This document shows positions 10,799 to 23,217 of a stretch of 64,000 nt of DNA, piece by piece. Every line of letters begins with the position of its first letter. Positions within the stretch are counted from its first letter, which is position 1. The notes under the pieces are model-generated. The model was given only the letters and a program-made list of their open reading frames with translations, had not been told where the DNA came from and made no database searches. Source of the stretch: Rheum nobile (lineage: Eukaryota > Streptophyta > Magnoliopsida > Caryophyllales > Polygonaceae); contig WOAB01000606.1 in NCBI GenBank assembly GCA_027886185.1, positions 4,898,001 to 4,962,000 of the forward strand, written 5' to 3'. Made by a program: the position numbers and the translations under genes.

Positions 10799-11314
10799 TT
10801 CGTACCGTGAAAATCTAGTCTCATATCGTTTTTTGGGCGCAACCCAAAAAGCGGAAAACTAAAAAAAAAAAAAAAAAATTAGACGCAACCATGCGTCCAA
10901 GTGAATGAACCGGGTTGTTAAAAAACCCAGTTCATGGCAGATTTATATTAAAAAAAACGGTTGATCTACGTTGCGCCAAAAAAAAAACTAAAAAAACTAA
11001 ATCTTGGTAGCGCCCACGCTTGTATTTAAATTAATAAATTTATTTCATATTTAAAATAAATTTACTACATACTCATCACATTGTATCTATCCTGCTATTT
11101 TATATGATTTGGAAATTCAAATACCTAGTAGATTTGTACACTTATGTGCATTTGACTATAGTAATAGACGTTTTCAAGTAATCAGGGTTACATGACAATA
11201 AATTTGTTTGTATCATGAGGTTTTAATATACTTTTATTCATCTAAAATTCATGTACATTTCTCCACCAATTCGTTTGCTATTAACTGTTTATTATTATTA
11301 TTCTCGAAAATCAG
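10799..11314 (+). repeat. Left arm of the foldback-like element
   Basis: Starts near TCGTACCGTGAAAATCTAG, contains GGGCGCAACCC and TTGCGCC words and several poly-A runs, then a 300-bp part that matches the right arm in inverse orientation. Confidence 0.7.
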
Positions 11315-12488
11315 ATATAACTATGGTTATATCCAATTTGGTTATGTCTTATGGTTATATACTACGGTTATATTCTATAGTTACATACTATGGTTATATC
11401 ATATAATTATATACTATGATTATATCTTATGGTTATATTTCATAGTTATATACTATGGTTATATCCTATATTATATCATATAGTTATATACTATGTTTAT
11501 ATCCTATAGTTATAACTATGATTATATCTTATAGTTATATCCAATTTGATTATATCATATAGTTATATATTATAGTTATATCCTTCGAAAATCACATATA
11601 ACTATGGTTATATCCAATTTGGTTATGTCTTATGGTTATATACTACGATTATATTCTATAGTTATATACTATGGTTATATCATATATTATATCATATAGT
11701 TATATACTATGTTTATATCCTATAGTTATATATTATGATTATATCTTATAGTTATATCCAATTTGGTTATATCATATCGTTATATCCTATAGTTATATAC
11801 TATGGTTATATCCTTCAAAAATCACATATAACTATGGTTATATCCAATTTGGTTATGTCTTATGGTTATATACTACGGTTATATTCTATAGTTATATACT
11901 ATGGTTATATCCTAAAATAATATACTATGATTATATCTTATGGTTATATTTCATAGTTATATACTATGGTTATATCCTATATTATATCATATAGTTATAT
12001 ACTATGTTTATATCTTATAGTTATATATTATGATTATATCTTATAGCTATATTCAATTTGGTTATATCATATCGTTATATCCTATAGTTATATACTATGG
12101 TTATATCCTTCGAAAATCACATATAACTATGATTATATCCAATTTGGTTATGTCTTATGGTTATATACTACGGTTATATTCTATAGTTATATACTATGGT
12201 TATATCCTATAATTATATACTATGATTATATCTTATGGTTATATTATATAGTTATATACTATGGTTATATCCTATATTATATCATATAGTTATATACTAT
12301 GTTTATATCCTATAGTTATATACTATGATTATATCTTATTGTTATATCCAATTTGATTATATTATATCGTTATATCCTATAGTTATATCCTATGGTTATA
12401 TCCTATATTATATTCTATAGTTATATACTATGGTTATATCCAATTTGGTTATATCATATCGTTATGTACTATGGTTATATGATATAGG

Positions 12489-13062
12489 CAGGGGCAGACG
12501 CAGGATTGTCGTCCAGTGGGGGCTAAAATCTTGAAGAGTAAAATATTACCGTCTACCTTACACAAAACCCTAAACCGTAATTTTTAATTCTACCATCTAT
12601 TTTACACAAACAATCTCAATTTCAAGCAACAAACTCTATATCCAAACTTCAAATGAAATTTTACTCAAAAATTACACAAATTAAACAAATTTCATCATTA
12701 CAGACTACTTTTATTGCGTAATCTCAACAAATTTGTATAAAAATTAATTTGTAAATTTTACAAATCCATAAACCCTAAATTTTGAAAGTTATAACACAAA
12801 TAATGATAAATATAGTGAAAATATTACATATCTTATTGAAAAATTGTGTGCAAATTTGGATAAATTTTAGTATTTTTGAGAATTATGCATAATAAATCCT
12901 ATGTAAAAAATATTTTTAAAATTGGAAAACTACAAAAATTAGTTTGAAATTTTTTAGGAAATTTTTTTAAAAAAACTTTGGGTGAGGAAAAAGAAATTCC
13001 GTATAAATTTTTTTTCTCTTCAAAATTCCAGTGGGGGCTGGTCCCACCTGCGTCTGCCCCTG
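12489..13062. mobile_element. hAT-type MITE inserted in the satellite
   Basis: The ends are CAGGGGCAGACGCAGG and, inverted, CCTGCGTCTGCCCCTG. A subterminal AGTGGGGGCT occurs near both ends. The flanking 8-mers GATATAGG and CATATAAG match at 6 of 8 positions, consistent with an aged 8-bp hAT target duplication. The 574-bp interior is AT-rich without an ORF. Confidence 0.82.
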
Positions 13063-13282
13063 CATATAAGTATATATTATATCTTATAATTATATGCCTT
13101 ATATCTAATTTGGTTATATGATATCGTTATATCCTATAGTTATATACTATGATTATATCTTATGGTTATATTATATAGTTATATACTATGGTTATATCAT
13201 ATATTATATTCTATACTTATATACTGTGGTTATATCATATATTATATAGTTATATACTATGGTTATATATTATGAAAAAGAC

Positions 13283-13450
13283 CATAAACCCTAAAACAAT
13301 CCCCATACAACCCTTTGTACTATAAACCCTAAAACAATCCCCACAGAACTCTGGGCGCAACTAGGTTGCGCCCAAGGGGTTTCTAGTGTTTTTTTAGGGT
13401 TTAGGGTTAGGTTTTGGGGTTTAATGTTTGTGGTTTAGGGTTTTCGTACT
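13283..13450. repeat. Telomere-like inverted block with a GC hairpin
   Basis: ATAAACCCTAAAACAATCCCC occurs twice on the left half; TTTTAGGGTTTAGGGTTAGG and related words fill the right half. At the centre is a perfect-looking hairpin GGGCGCAAC-TAG-GTTGCGCCC. The two halves are roughly inverse. The GGGCGCAAC word also occurs in the foldback arms, so this may be a further derivative of the same family. Confidence 0.7.
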
Positions 13451-14228
13451 ATGATTATATTGTATGGTTATATTCTATAGTTATATCCTATATTACATTC
13501 TATAGTTATATCCCGTAATGACAGTATATATTACTCCCCAACCACCATCATACCTTTCAAGGTCCGAAACAATTTAGCAAAATATTCGGTCAATATATAG
13601 ATATTAGAAGTTATTTTTCTAACTTCAACTTGAAAATTTATATCCTATAGTTATACAATGGTTATATCCTATAGTTATATACTACAGTTATATCTTATAG
13701 TTATATCCAATTTGGTTATATCATATCGTTATATCCTAATTATAATTATATACTATGATTATATCTTATGGTTATATTCTATAGTTATATACTATGATTA
13801 TATCATATATTATATTCAATAGTTATATACTATGATTATATCCTATAATTATATACTATGATTATATCTTATGATTATATTCCATAGTTATATACTATGG
13901 TTATATCCTATATTATATCATATAGTTATATACTATGGTTATATCATATAGTTATATACTATGATTATATCTTATAGTTATATCCAATTTGATTATATCC
14001 TTATAGTTATTTCCAATTTGGTTATATTTTATAGTAATAACCAAATTGGATATAACTATAAGGATATAACCAAATTGGATATAACTATAAGATATAATCA
14101 TAGTATATAACTATATGATATAACCATGGCATATAACTATAAAATATAACCATAAGATATAACCAAATTGGATATAACTATAAGATATAATCATAGTATA
14201 TAACTATAGGATATAACCATAGTTATAT

Positions 14229-14682
14229 CGAGAATAATAATAACAAACAGTTAATATCAAACGAATTGGTGGAGAAATTTGCATATGAATTTTAGATGAA
14301 AAAAAGTATATTGAAACTTCATGATACAAACGAATTTATAGTCATGTAACCCTGATTACTTGAAAACGTCTATTACTATAATCAAATGCACACAAGTATA
14401 CAAAGCTACTAGGTATTTGAATTTCCAAATCATATAAAATAGCAGAATAGATATAATACGATGAGTATGTAGTAAATATATCTTAAATATGAAATAAATT
14501 TGTTAATTTAAATACAATAGCGCCCAAGTTTTTTTTTTTTTTTTTAATTTGGGAGCCCAAGTGAACCGGTTCAGATAAAGAATCGATTCAATAATCTTTA
14601 AAAAATCATTTTTCAAAATAATTTTTTTTTTAAAATGATTGCGTCCAAAAAGCGGTGCGATGCTAGAATTTAGCGGTGCGAA
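14229..14682 (-). repeat. Right arm of the foldback-like element
   Basis: Inverse copy of 10799-11314. The outer end reads GGTGCGATGCTAGAATTTAG, whose reverse complement aligns with the left end. It has poly-T and poly-A runs and an AACCGGTTC word shared with the copy at 41.3 kb. Confidence 0.7.
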
Positions 14683-17284
14683 CATTCTCCCCGGATTTTT
14701 ATCGGTTGTGTTACCGCAACAAGAGAACAGAACATCCCGGATAACAGAATTTCGGTATAATGTAGTAGCAAAATCTATCTATAAATATATAAAGTAGACT
14801 AAGGGTGCAATTAATGTCCAATAAATATGAGAAATTATCTCTTATTTTTTGTTAATCTTTCAATACAAACTAAATCATCTAACATAGTTCAATGGTTAAA
14901 GACACTCTTTTAATACAAGAGGTCTAAAGTTCAATTCCCATTCTTAACAACTTTGTTTTACTATTTTATCTTTCATTATTTTTATATTTATATTAATTAG
15001 TTACTCAAATCTTTATATTTATCTATAAATATATAAAGTAGACAACTCATTTAATGCCTCATAAATTCCATCTCATTTTATTTTACATTCCACTAGAAGT
15101 TAAATATTCTATTTTATCTCAATGGTTTAGTGAAGAGACTTCATAAAACAAAAAGTTGAAAGTTTAATTCTTCTTTGAAACAATTTGATTTTTGATATTT
15201 TTTCCCTAAACCTAAAGAGTTATTTAATTTTTTAAATCAAGCACTAAAGTCTATAGTACTTGACAATTATCTCAATAAGTAAAAACCTAAAAGTAACATT
15301 ATAAAACCGAATAAAGAGAAAACAAACCTAAATAGGAAATACGAATATATTTATTTTCTTCTTCGTACCTAAGGAAACAATGTGAGATTTCTTCAAAACA
15401 AAAAGACAATTCGAGGTGATTTAGTAAATGCGATTGAGAAATTCAAATCACAATTAGAATTTTTTTTTGTTTTATGGACTTCTTCATGCCTAGCTAAACA
15501 ATTTCTTTTTTTACTGCTCATAGTTACATATATAAATCAAAATCTCTATACAACATAAAAATACATAATTAAATGTAAAACAATATAACAAATTTAAGAT
15601 ATTACAAATCCAAATAACATAATTCGAATATACAATATTGTATCCACTTGAGTACCAAAACAAATATTGTATCCACCTTATTAGGATTAAATTACAAATT
15701 ATTTTAATGTAGTAATTTAACTAATCACTTAAAAATTAAAATATTGCTTACCTCATTCAAGTTAAAACAGGCTAATATAATGTTCATAAAACTCTCAAAT
15801 CCTCTACCAACATTCAAACTTAAGCACCTAATTTTAATCACATATTGATTTTTTCATATTTATTGTAATGTTTTTTTTTCATAACTCTAAACGACTGCTT
15901 TTCAATTTTGACGTTACAAACCCCGTTTAGTTCTGAAACCCTTCAAGTGTTTTTGTGTAAATCGGAACAATTTATAGAATATAAATCAACGAATATTGAT
16001 CAACTATCAAATTCAATATAGGGAGAAAACCAAGTTAATGGATGATTATTTGGCATGATAAGTTTGTCGCAAACACTATCTTAAAATTGTAACTGATTTG
16101 AAAAACGTGTAACATATTTCCCTATTAAATTGTCTATAATAAATAATAATTACGTGTCACTTAAGAAAAATATTATCAATAAAAGTATACATTTTTTTGA
16201 AGAAGTAATTAAGAAGATGATTAGAACATGAAACAGTTACCATCGAATTGCAACATTAAGAAATTGAAAAGTTCATTTATACTTATTGGTAATATACTTA
16301 TATCAATGATAATTATGTCAACCTCAGTAACATTCGGGTCATTCAAACTCACTCGGACATCAACTTTGACGGGAAATAATATATTTAAAAACGCTTGCAT
16401 GGTCGTTTAAACTCACTTGCACATAGCTTTTATACGGAAATATATTTCATTTTTTAAAGAAATGAACTCATTTAAGATATTAGATTAAAACATTATTTCA
16501 ATTTATAGTAATACATTTTGTTGTGATCGTTACATCTTCATTACATGTTTCTAATGTCAATTAATCACATTTAAATTATAGATCGTAACTTCTTCTTTTC
16601 ATATTTCAAACTCCTAATTAATTAGAGGCTGGTTTAATGTAGATGACAAATGAATGTGAACATAAAGAGAAAATTTACCTCTATATAAAGACCATACGGA
16701 TACAAGACATCCATTCCAAAAATAAAAGATCTCAATCCACATCTCCATTTGTGTATGATTTTCTTACACCTTATTCCTATAATTGCTTGGATTAGATTTT
16801 ATATGGTTAGTTTATTGATATCTATTTTATGAGTTGTAATTGACATTTTGTATGTTTATTGTTCCCCATTTTATGAAATGGAATTTGAATTGATATTTGT
16901 GTATTTTTTTGTTGATATTTTGTTCAATAACAAGTATAATTTCGATGCTCATTCACATGAGCCAAATTGAAAGCTTAAGCTATTTTATTAGCTCTGTTCT
17001 TTTTTTCAGAACAGTTTTTCCCATAAATTGTTTAGCTTCAAGCCACAATGATAATATTTAATTAATTATTTTTAAAAAAAAATTGTATAATAATAACAAA
17101 GCCAATTATTACTACTCTTTAACAACTTTAGAACTAAAAATATACATTTGTCAAATGTAGATTTTTGGGTGATTTTGCATTCCATGAGGTCATTTCCTAC
17201 TGGTATCACAAAGTTGTACGTATATGTGATCATTTGGTAAACTTCTATTAGTAAAGAAAAGAGCAATATGTTTTTATTCTTAAA
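14683..17284. other. AT-rich intergenic spacer
   Basis: No credible coding region; the few short ORFs are chance. Apart from the tRNA-like repeat pair at 14776-15175 I see only AT-rich sequence with homopolymer runs. Confidence 0.6.
14776..15175 (+). repeat. Tandem pair of tRNA-like repeats (SINE- or Helitron-related candidate)
   Basis: Two related units start with TATCTATAAATATATAAAGTAGAC at 14775 and near 15020. The first holds a good A box (TAGTTCAATGG, 14885-14895) and B box (GTTCAATTC, 14929-14937), spaced as in a tRNA-derived promoter. The second unit has the same layout in decayed form (TCTCAATGGTTTAG, then AGTTTAATTC). No full tRNA cloverleaf is present. The shared start also resembles 5' ends of plant Helitrons, so the class is unsettled. 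Confidence 0.5.
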
Positions 17285-17509
17285 TGAGAAAGTTTTAACT
17301 AATAGCTGAATTATTTACATGGCTATATGCAATAATAATAATTGATTTACTAAAGTGACAGAAATAATTGAGATCATGAGTATATATGATTATCGTGGTC
17401 GATGGTATTGTCCACTACAAATGAAGTTTTTTTTTTACAATACATGTACTATAAAAAATTAAATATAACTTATATTATAATATTATTTAATTATCTAAAA
17501 TTATGATGC
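17285..17509. repeat. First copy of a flanking segment repeated at 28.5 and 31.6 kb
   Basis: From GAAAGTTTTAACTAATAGCTG through GATTATCGTGGTCGATGG to ATTATGATGC. The same segment reappears at 28505-28611 (part) and 31549-31845. It ends in GATGC, the target duplication of the Tekay element that follows. Confidence 0.9.
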
Positions 17510-19922
17510 TGTAACACCCCCAAAACTTAACTCTTTTGGAAAGGTATTACCGCCAGTGACCCCAGTGTTCCTTACCGAGATCACCCAAGGCTTTACCATT
17601 GAAACACAATTTATGAAATACAAATGATACATAATGATCAAAACATTCAATTCCAAAACATAACATTGTCAAGGAAACAAGAGTTACGGGATTACAACCC
17701 AATCCCGAATAGGCCAACACAGAGTTTAAACCAAAAACAGCGGAAGTCTTAGAAAGTACATTACAACCAAAGTCATTGTCCAAAAGATCTCAACCAGATT
17801 AAAGAAATAATTAAGACGTTCAAAAACCCCCGTAGACTCCATAATCCTTCTATTCTTCTGGGCTACTTTCTATCTGATGTGCCGAATCGAACGGATGACA
17901 CCAGCCCACATGCAGAGAACAAAGTTCGTGGGTTAGTCTACTTGAATAGACTAGCAAGGGTACAAAGCAGAATGGTTCGAAGCAGTCGTATTAGGTTAGA
18001 CTCATCGCTTCTCGAATAATAATCGATGACGATAGTCAACCATCATACTCCTACTGGAATAGACAAGAGGTATGCACAAGAGAAGATTCTGGAAGACTGA
18101 ATCTTCACAGAAATCGACTCGAAAGAAGACTCCAACGGAAATGAGTCTTTAAGGAAATATGACAACTCTGGAATGTTACAGAATCATACAACAATGATTT
18201 AAAAGTTGACTGAGATGCTTCGGTTCACGACCAACCTCATCGCATACAGCGAATCCAGATTGGAAAGAGAACGTACTATGATCAAAGTCGAGACGAGTTT
18301 TCCTAGCTGCACTACTCGCCGAGGGTTTATTAATTATGTGCGTCGAGTAGCACTTATCTGATTTATATTACAAACCACACATCACGTTATTAGACTTTTA
18401 CATGTGTACCCCACCAATGGGACGACACATCTTAGTATACGTTTCGTCGAGAGTGACGTACACCGGAAGGTTTGTGACACCAGCTAAGTGTCCTGTCTCT
18501 ACACACTTGTGAAAGAGACCGATCATGATCTTAGAATAGTACCAGATGGAGACGAGCCACCCCGATACCAGATTATAAAGAAACGACTGGACAGAGTCCG
18601 AATAACGTTCCTAACTAACAGTGCTAACCACACAGATACAGCACAATAACAGTTATAGGATAAATCCACATAAAGGCCCGAAAGGCGATCACAGATAATA
18701 GCGTTGTTCTAACAGATATACAACCTATTATATGATTTTCAAAAGAGTTTAACAAAACCGTTTCCAGACAAACAGAGTATTCATTCCAAATTAATTACTC
18801 AGATAAACTACTGATAATTAATGTAAATATGGAACGAATGAGCAAGAGCGAACCGCCACTTGCCTTAATCCGCAGAATAGAAACAAGCCTTACGACAACG
18901 ACGGGATTCCGGGCTCGACACGGGTATAGCTCCGCTAGCACAAACACCTTTGAGTCGACCCATAAAAGGAACCCTAAGTTAGATCCGACATAACCGTAGT
19001 ACGAATCTAAAAACGACGAAAGGAAAGACGCCACGACCACAACCAACCAAGCCAAAGCCACGAAGGCATTCTGGGCACTGGCGGCGGTCGCTGTTCTTGG
19101 CGGCGGTCGCCGCATTCATCACGGCGGGCGCTGTGAAGAACACGGCGGTCGCCGTGAAGAACACGACGGTCGCCGTGAAGAACTCAGACGACGGAAACGA
19201 GAGAAATCTCACCAAAACGATGTGCGTTTTGAGCCCTTTCCGCCTTGCTTGGGTTCTGACCTCCAAAGGCAACCAAAAGGCTTCTAAAGGGCTTCTGGAA
19301 ACACCACCAAACGACACCGACGAGAGCTTGCGAACTCCGGCGAAACACAACTCCGACGACACGAAAATTTGGCAGAGGTTCGGTGTTTGGGATGGCTCAA
19401 ATCCCTTCCCCAACACCTCCTTTTATAGCCAAAGCATTAGGAGCACGAAGATGGGCCTACGACAGCTAGTTCGGCGCTCGCCAGAACCACGCCGGCGACC
19501 ATCGGGCAAAGACTCCCAGACAACGACGGTGGCATTTACGGCGGTCACCGCCGTAGCCTGGCACGCCAGCTACCACCTCGAGCATTGGGACGACGGGCGC
19601 CGTGACTGTACGGCAGTCGCCGTTCTTGGATCCGCGACGGCGGTCGCCGCGACTGTACGGCGGTCGCCGCGACTGTACGGCGGTCGTCGTGACCAGCTTT
19701 GAACGAACATGACATTAAACCGGATTAAAATTATCGTACGCGAACGAATATTAAAATCCAAGGCATATTGTCTGTATATTATTTCACTGAGAAAAATATT
19801 ACAGATACAGAGCACATTACAGAATGTCTCAAACTCTTTGTATTAAATCCGACGTACACAACGGGTACTCGGGAAAATTCCAAAATTCCCAAAATAACCT
19901 TACAAAAATACGGGATATCACG
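17510..19922 (-). repeat. 3' LTR of the Tekay-type element
   Basis: Starts TGTAACACCCCC and ends ATATCACG (the other copy ends TATCACA). It contains a GC-rich region with repeated CGGCGGTCGCCGT-type words (19085-19180 and 19520-19690). Compared with the other LTR it has about two extra copies of a 21-bp unit at 19130-19180. Confidence 0.95.
19419..19428 (-). promoter_or_regulatory. TATA box in the left LTR
   Basis: The minus strand reads CTATAAAAGG. This is the best TATA-type element in the LTR and is conserved in the other LTR at 27976-27985. Confidence 0.6.
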
Positions 19923-19940
19923 TCTCCTCCCCCTTAAAAG
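19923..19940 (-). promoter_or_regulatory. Polypurine tract of the Tekay-type element
   Basis: The minus strand reads CTTTTAAGGGGGAGGAGA directly before the 3' LTR, a clear polypurine tract for plus-strand priming. Confidence 0.85.
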
Positions 19941-19958
19941 AAGTTTTGACTTCGAAAC

Positions 19959-21134
19959 TTAGGTCGAAAATAATTCGGGAAAACGCCTGAGCATATCTGA
20001 CTCGGTTTCCCACGTCTCCCAAGTAACCTATTCGGTCCCTGACTTGGACCACAGCACTCGTACCAATGGCACGATCTTGTTGCGCAAACGCTTCTCCCGA
20101 CGCTCCAAAATGCGCACGGGCAACTCTTCATAAGTACCATTAGCTTGAATCTCGATGTCCTCATAACTAAGCACATGAGACTCATCTGGCACATACTTTC
20201 TGAGCAAAGATACGTGGAACACGTTATGCACCGGGTGAGCTGATGGCGGCAACGCCAAGCGATACGCTAGAGATCCTACTCTATCCAGAATCTCGAATGG
20301 TCCCACGTAGCGAGGGTTAAGCTTCCCACGCTTACCAAATCTGAAAACTCCTTTGGATGGCGATACCTTGACAAAAACCTTGTCACCGACCTCGAACTCG
20401 ACAGTCCTGTGCTTTCGATCTGCGTAGAACTTCTGTCGACTCTGAGCGGTCAACATCCTTTGTCTGATCAAAGCAATGTCTGAGGCCGTCCTTTCGACCA
20501 ACTCTGGTCCAAGCAGAATTTTGTCGGCATTATCATCCCAACAAATCAGAGATCTGCATTTGCGACCATACAAAGCTTCAAACGGAGCCATCTTGATTGT
20601 AGCATGCCAGCTATTGTTGTACGTGAACTCAATCAGACTCAAGTTGTCCTCCCAGCTAGTCAGACGATCGAGTACACAAGCTCTAAGCATATCCTCCAGG
20701 GTCTGGATGGTCCTTTCGGACTGGCCATCTATCTGAGGATGAAACGCGGTGCTGAACCTCAACTCGGTTCCCATAGCCTTATGAAGTTCCTGCCAGAACC
20801 TTGACATAAAATGGCCACCTTGGTCCGATACAATGGTCTTAGGAATGCCATGTAAGCGGACAATCTCCTTCTGGTAGACTTCTGCTAACTTCTGGGTTTC
20901 CCATGTGGTCTTGATGGCTATGAAATGAGCACTCTTCGTAAGCCTATCCACAATTACCCAGATAGCATCCCTTTGACTTCGAGTCTTTGGTAGCCCAGTG
21001 ATGAAGTCCATGGCGATGTCCTCCCATTTCCATTCTGGCACTGGGAGAGGTAGCAACTCACCACCTGGCCTGCGGTGTTCGATCTTGACCTTCTGGCAAG
21101 TTAAGCACTTTTCCACAAAGTCTGCTACGTCTCA
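19959..21134 (-). pseudogene. Integrase with chromodomain-like C-terminus (Tekay type)
   Basis: Minus strand. The zinc-binding end shows CLTCQKVK. The catalytic core has MDFITGLP (first Asp), VSDQGGHFMS (second Asp) and PQIDGQSERTIQ (Glu). After YADRKHR and GDKVFVKVSP come VGPFEIL and VFHVSLLRKY, then a chromodomain-like stretch with RVLWS and, after a TAG at 20028, TWETWETES and RRFPELF up to a stop at 19959. The chromodomain is thought to guide insertion into chromatin. A TGA at 21132 cuts the domain from the RNase H side; the frame continues through both stops. Confidence 0.93.
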
Positions 21135-21818
21135 CTTCATGTTTGGCCACCAAAACTTCTTCCTGAGGTCCTTGTACATCTTGCTAGAGCCAGGATGCAC
21201 AGAATAAGCGGATGAATAAGCTTCTCTCATCACCAACTGACGAAGACTTTCTGTGTCAGGCACACAGATCCGATCCTGAAACCATAGTGATTCATCATCC
21301 TGAACCACAAAACTGGGAGCTTTCCCATCCATCACTTCACTGCTTAACTTCACCAAGATGATGTCATCGATTTGCTTTTCTTTGATCTGATCCAGCAGTG
21401 TAGCCTGAATTTCCATCATACTCAGGTACCCTCTACGTTGGTCATACAAGACTTCAATGTCGCATGACTCTTGGTTTATCTTGGTCTGAGCAGTAAGTAG
21501 AGCAACTACAGTCTCGTGCGTTGTCTTCCGGCTTAGTGCATCAGCTACTACATTAGCCTTGCCCGGATGATACAGCAACTCCATGTCGTAGTCTTTGAGC
21601 AACTCTAGCCAGCGGCGTTGTCTCATATTTAGCTCCTTTTGAGTAAATATATACTTGAGACTTTTGTGGTCAGTGAAGACTTGGCATCTTATACCGTTGA
21701 GGTAATGCCTCCAAATCTTTAGCGCAAAGACAACCGCTGCTAACTCAAGATCATGGGTCGGATAGTTTTCTTCGTACGTCTTGAGTTGTCTAGATGCGTA
21801 AGCAATAACTCTGCCTTT
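21132..21818 (-). pseudogene. RNase H C-terminal part and linker to integrase (Tekay type)
   Basis: After the TAG at 21819 the frame continues with YASRQLK, THDLELAAVVFALKIWRHYL, TDHKSLKYIFTQ and RQRRWLELLKDYD, ending LLYHPGKANVVADALSR. These are the typical RNase H motifs of Ty3/gypsy elements. The segment then runs to the start of the integrase zinc-binding region (HPGSSKMY). Confidence 0.92.
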
Positions 21819-22934
21819 CTACATCAGTACACAACCCAAACCACACTTTGAAGCATCACTATAGACCACATAATCGTCATTCCCTTCTGGGAGTGCTAAC
21901 ACGGGTGCCGAGGTCAGCCGTCGCTTCAACTCCTGGAAACTGGCCTCGCACTTGTCATTCCAGACAAACTTCTTGTGAACCTTGCGGAGTAGATTGGTCA
22001 TAGATAGAGCGATCTTTGAAAATCCTTCTACGAACCTTCTATAATACCCGACAAGTCCAAGAAAACTACGCACCTCCTTCACGTTCTGGGGCTGTGTCCA
22101 ATTAGCCATCGCTTCAATCTTTTGGGGATCAACCATAACCCCATTTTTATTGATTACGTGGCCTAAGAAAGCCACTTCCTTTATCCAGAATTCACATTTA
22201 GACAATTTAGCAAAAAGCTGATGTTGTCTAAGGATTGACAAGGCAATCCGCAGATGTTCCTCGTGGACTTCTTCATTCGGAGAATAGATCAGAATGTCGT
22301 CGATGAAGACCACCACGAACTTATCCAAGTACTGGTGAAAACATCGGTTCATCAAATCCATAAAGACAGCTGGAGCATTTGTAAGCCCAAAAGGCATCAC
22401 TACGAACTCGTAATGACCATATCTGGTCCTGAACGCAGTTCTAGGAATGTCCTGCTCACGAATTCTGAGCTGGTGATATCCAGATCTCAAGTCGATCTTG
22501 GAGAAAACCTTTTCTCCCTGCAACTGGTCCAACAAGTCATCAATCCTAGGCAAAGGATACTTGTTCTTGATCATCACCTTGTTCAACTCTCGGTAGTCGA
22601 TACAAAGTCAGAACGATCCGTCCTTCTTTTTGACGAATAATACTGGAGCACCCCACGGCGATGCACTCGGCCTAACATAACCTTTGTCAAGGAGATCTTC
22701 AAGTTGATTCTTCAATTCTTGCATCTCAGCTGGAGCCATCCGATACGGTGATTTGGAAATCGGCGTCGTACTAGGCTCAAGATCAATTGAAAACTCTACG
22801 TCACGGTTCGGGGGTAATCCAGGAATTTCTTCCGGAAAGACATCCGAAAACTCCCTAACTACAGGAATATCAAGAACCTCAGGTCCATCCTTTGCAGGCG
22901 AATCCAAGTAGCAAAGGTACCCGACACATCCTTG
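21819..22934 (-). pseudogene. Reverse transcriptase and start of RNase H (Tekay type)
   Basis: The N-terminal part (22608-22907) has FSDVFPEEIPGLPP, YRMAPAEM and GAPVLFVKKKDGSF. After a TGA at 22608 the same frame gives CIDYRELNK, SKIDLRSGYHQLRI, VMPFGLTNAPAVFMDLMN and the catalytic FIDDILIYS, then FLGHVI, FLGLVGYYRRFV and the first RNase H Asp in YSDASKCGLG. It ends at a TAG at 21819. All parts are collinear in one frame, so the stops are later point changes. Confidence 0.95.
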
Positions 22935-23217
22935 TCATAGTAGCTTAAACGCAGCCATCGCATTGATCAGCTTGCCGTTATCAGCGTCATTTCGACCTTT
23001 GAACTTGCACACGAACTGGCCCCCAGATGACACCGTCACCGTTCTTGAACTGAAGTCGATCACCGCCTTGTGACGCGTCAGCCAATCCATACCAAGAATA
23101 ATGTCGTATGGAGCCATGGCTATGCAGATTAAATCTGCCTCGAATTCCTTACCCTGAATGGTAATCGGAAAGTCGGACAAATGTTTGGTTCCCACCAAAC
23201 GTTCTCCATTAGGAAGA
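22935..23217 (-). pseudogene. Second half of the aspartic protease (Tekay type)
   Basis: Contains FEADLICIAMAPYDIILGMDWL, the hallmark end of Ty3/gypsy proteases. It is one base out of frame with the first half, which holds the catalytic DSGAT, so a single-base indel lies near 23225. A TGA at 22935 ends it, although the reading goes on into the reverse transcriptase. Confidence 0.9.

Larger units (their letters stand above)
11315..14228. repeat. 13-bp AT-rich satellite (variants of CCTATAGTTATAT)
   Basis: Hundreds of variants of a 13-base unit such as ACTATGGTTATAT, CCTATAGTTATAT and CTTATGGTTATAT. There is a higher-order level: a block beginning CCAATTTGGTTAT recurs several times, spaced roughly 250-300 bases apart. 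At 14013-14049 the sequence CCAATTTGGTTAT is followed by its reverse complement, and from there to 14228 the unit runs on the other strand. The array is interrupted by a MITE (12489-13062), a telomere-like palindromic block (about 13283-13450) and a short unique stretch (13520-13640). Confidence 0.92.
10799..14682. mobile_element. Foldback-like DNA element with satellite-filled arms
   Basis: The outer arms at 10799-11314 and 14229-14682 are inverted copies of each other. Examples are GTAATAGACGTTTTCAAG on the left and CTTGAAAACGTCTATTAC on the right, and the TACTAGGTATTTG/CAAATACCTAGTA pair. Between them lies 2.9 kb of short tandem repeat whose polarity also reverses near 14031. Inverted arms built largely of tandem repeats define foldback elements. 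No transposase is encoded, so it is non-autonomous. A third copy of the outer arm lies alone at 41165-41469, which shows that this is a dispersed family. Exact ends and target duplication are uncertain. Confidence 0.7.

Noticed and set aside
11208..12212. Tyr/Ile-rich ORFs of 60-91 aa
   Set aside because: They are translations of the AT satellite.
14885..14940. A functional tRNA gene
   Set aside because: A and B boxes are present, but the stems needed for a cloverleaf do not pair and there is no acceptor stem.
18795..19702. ORFs of 106-201 aa in the left LTR and matching ones in the right LTR (27384-28181)
   Set aside because: They lie in the GC-rich LTR region, overlap each other on both strands, are not conserved as frames between the two LTRs because of the repeat-number change, and have no recognisable domain.
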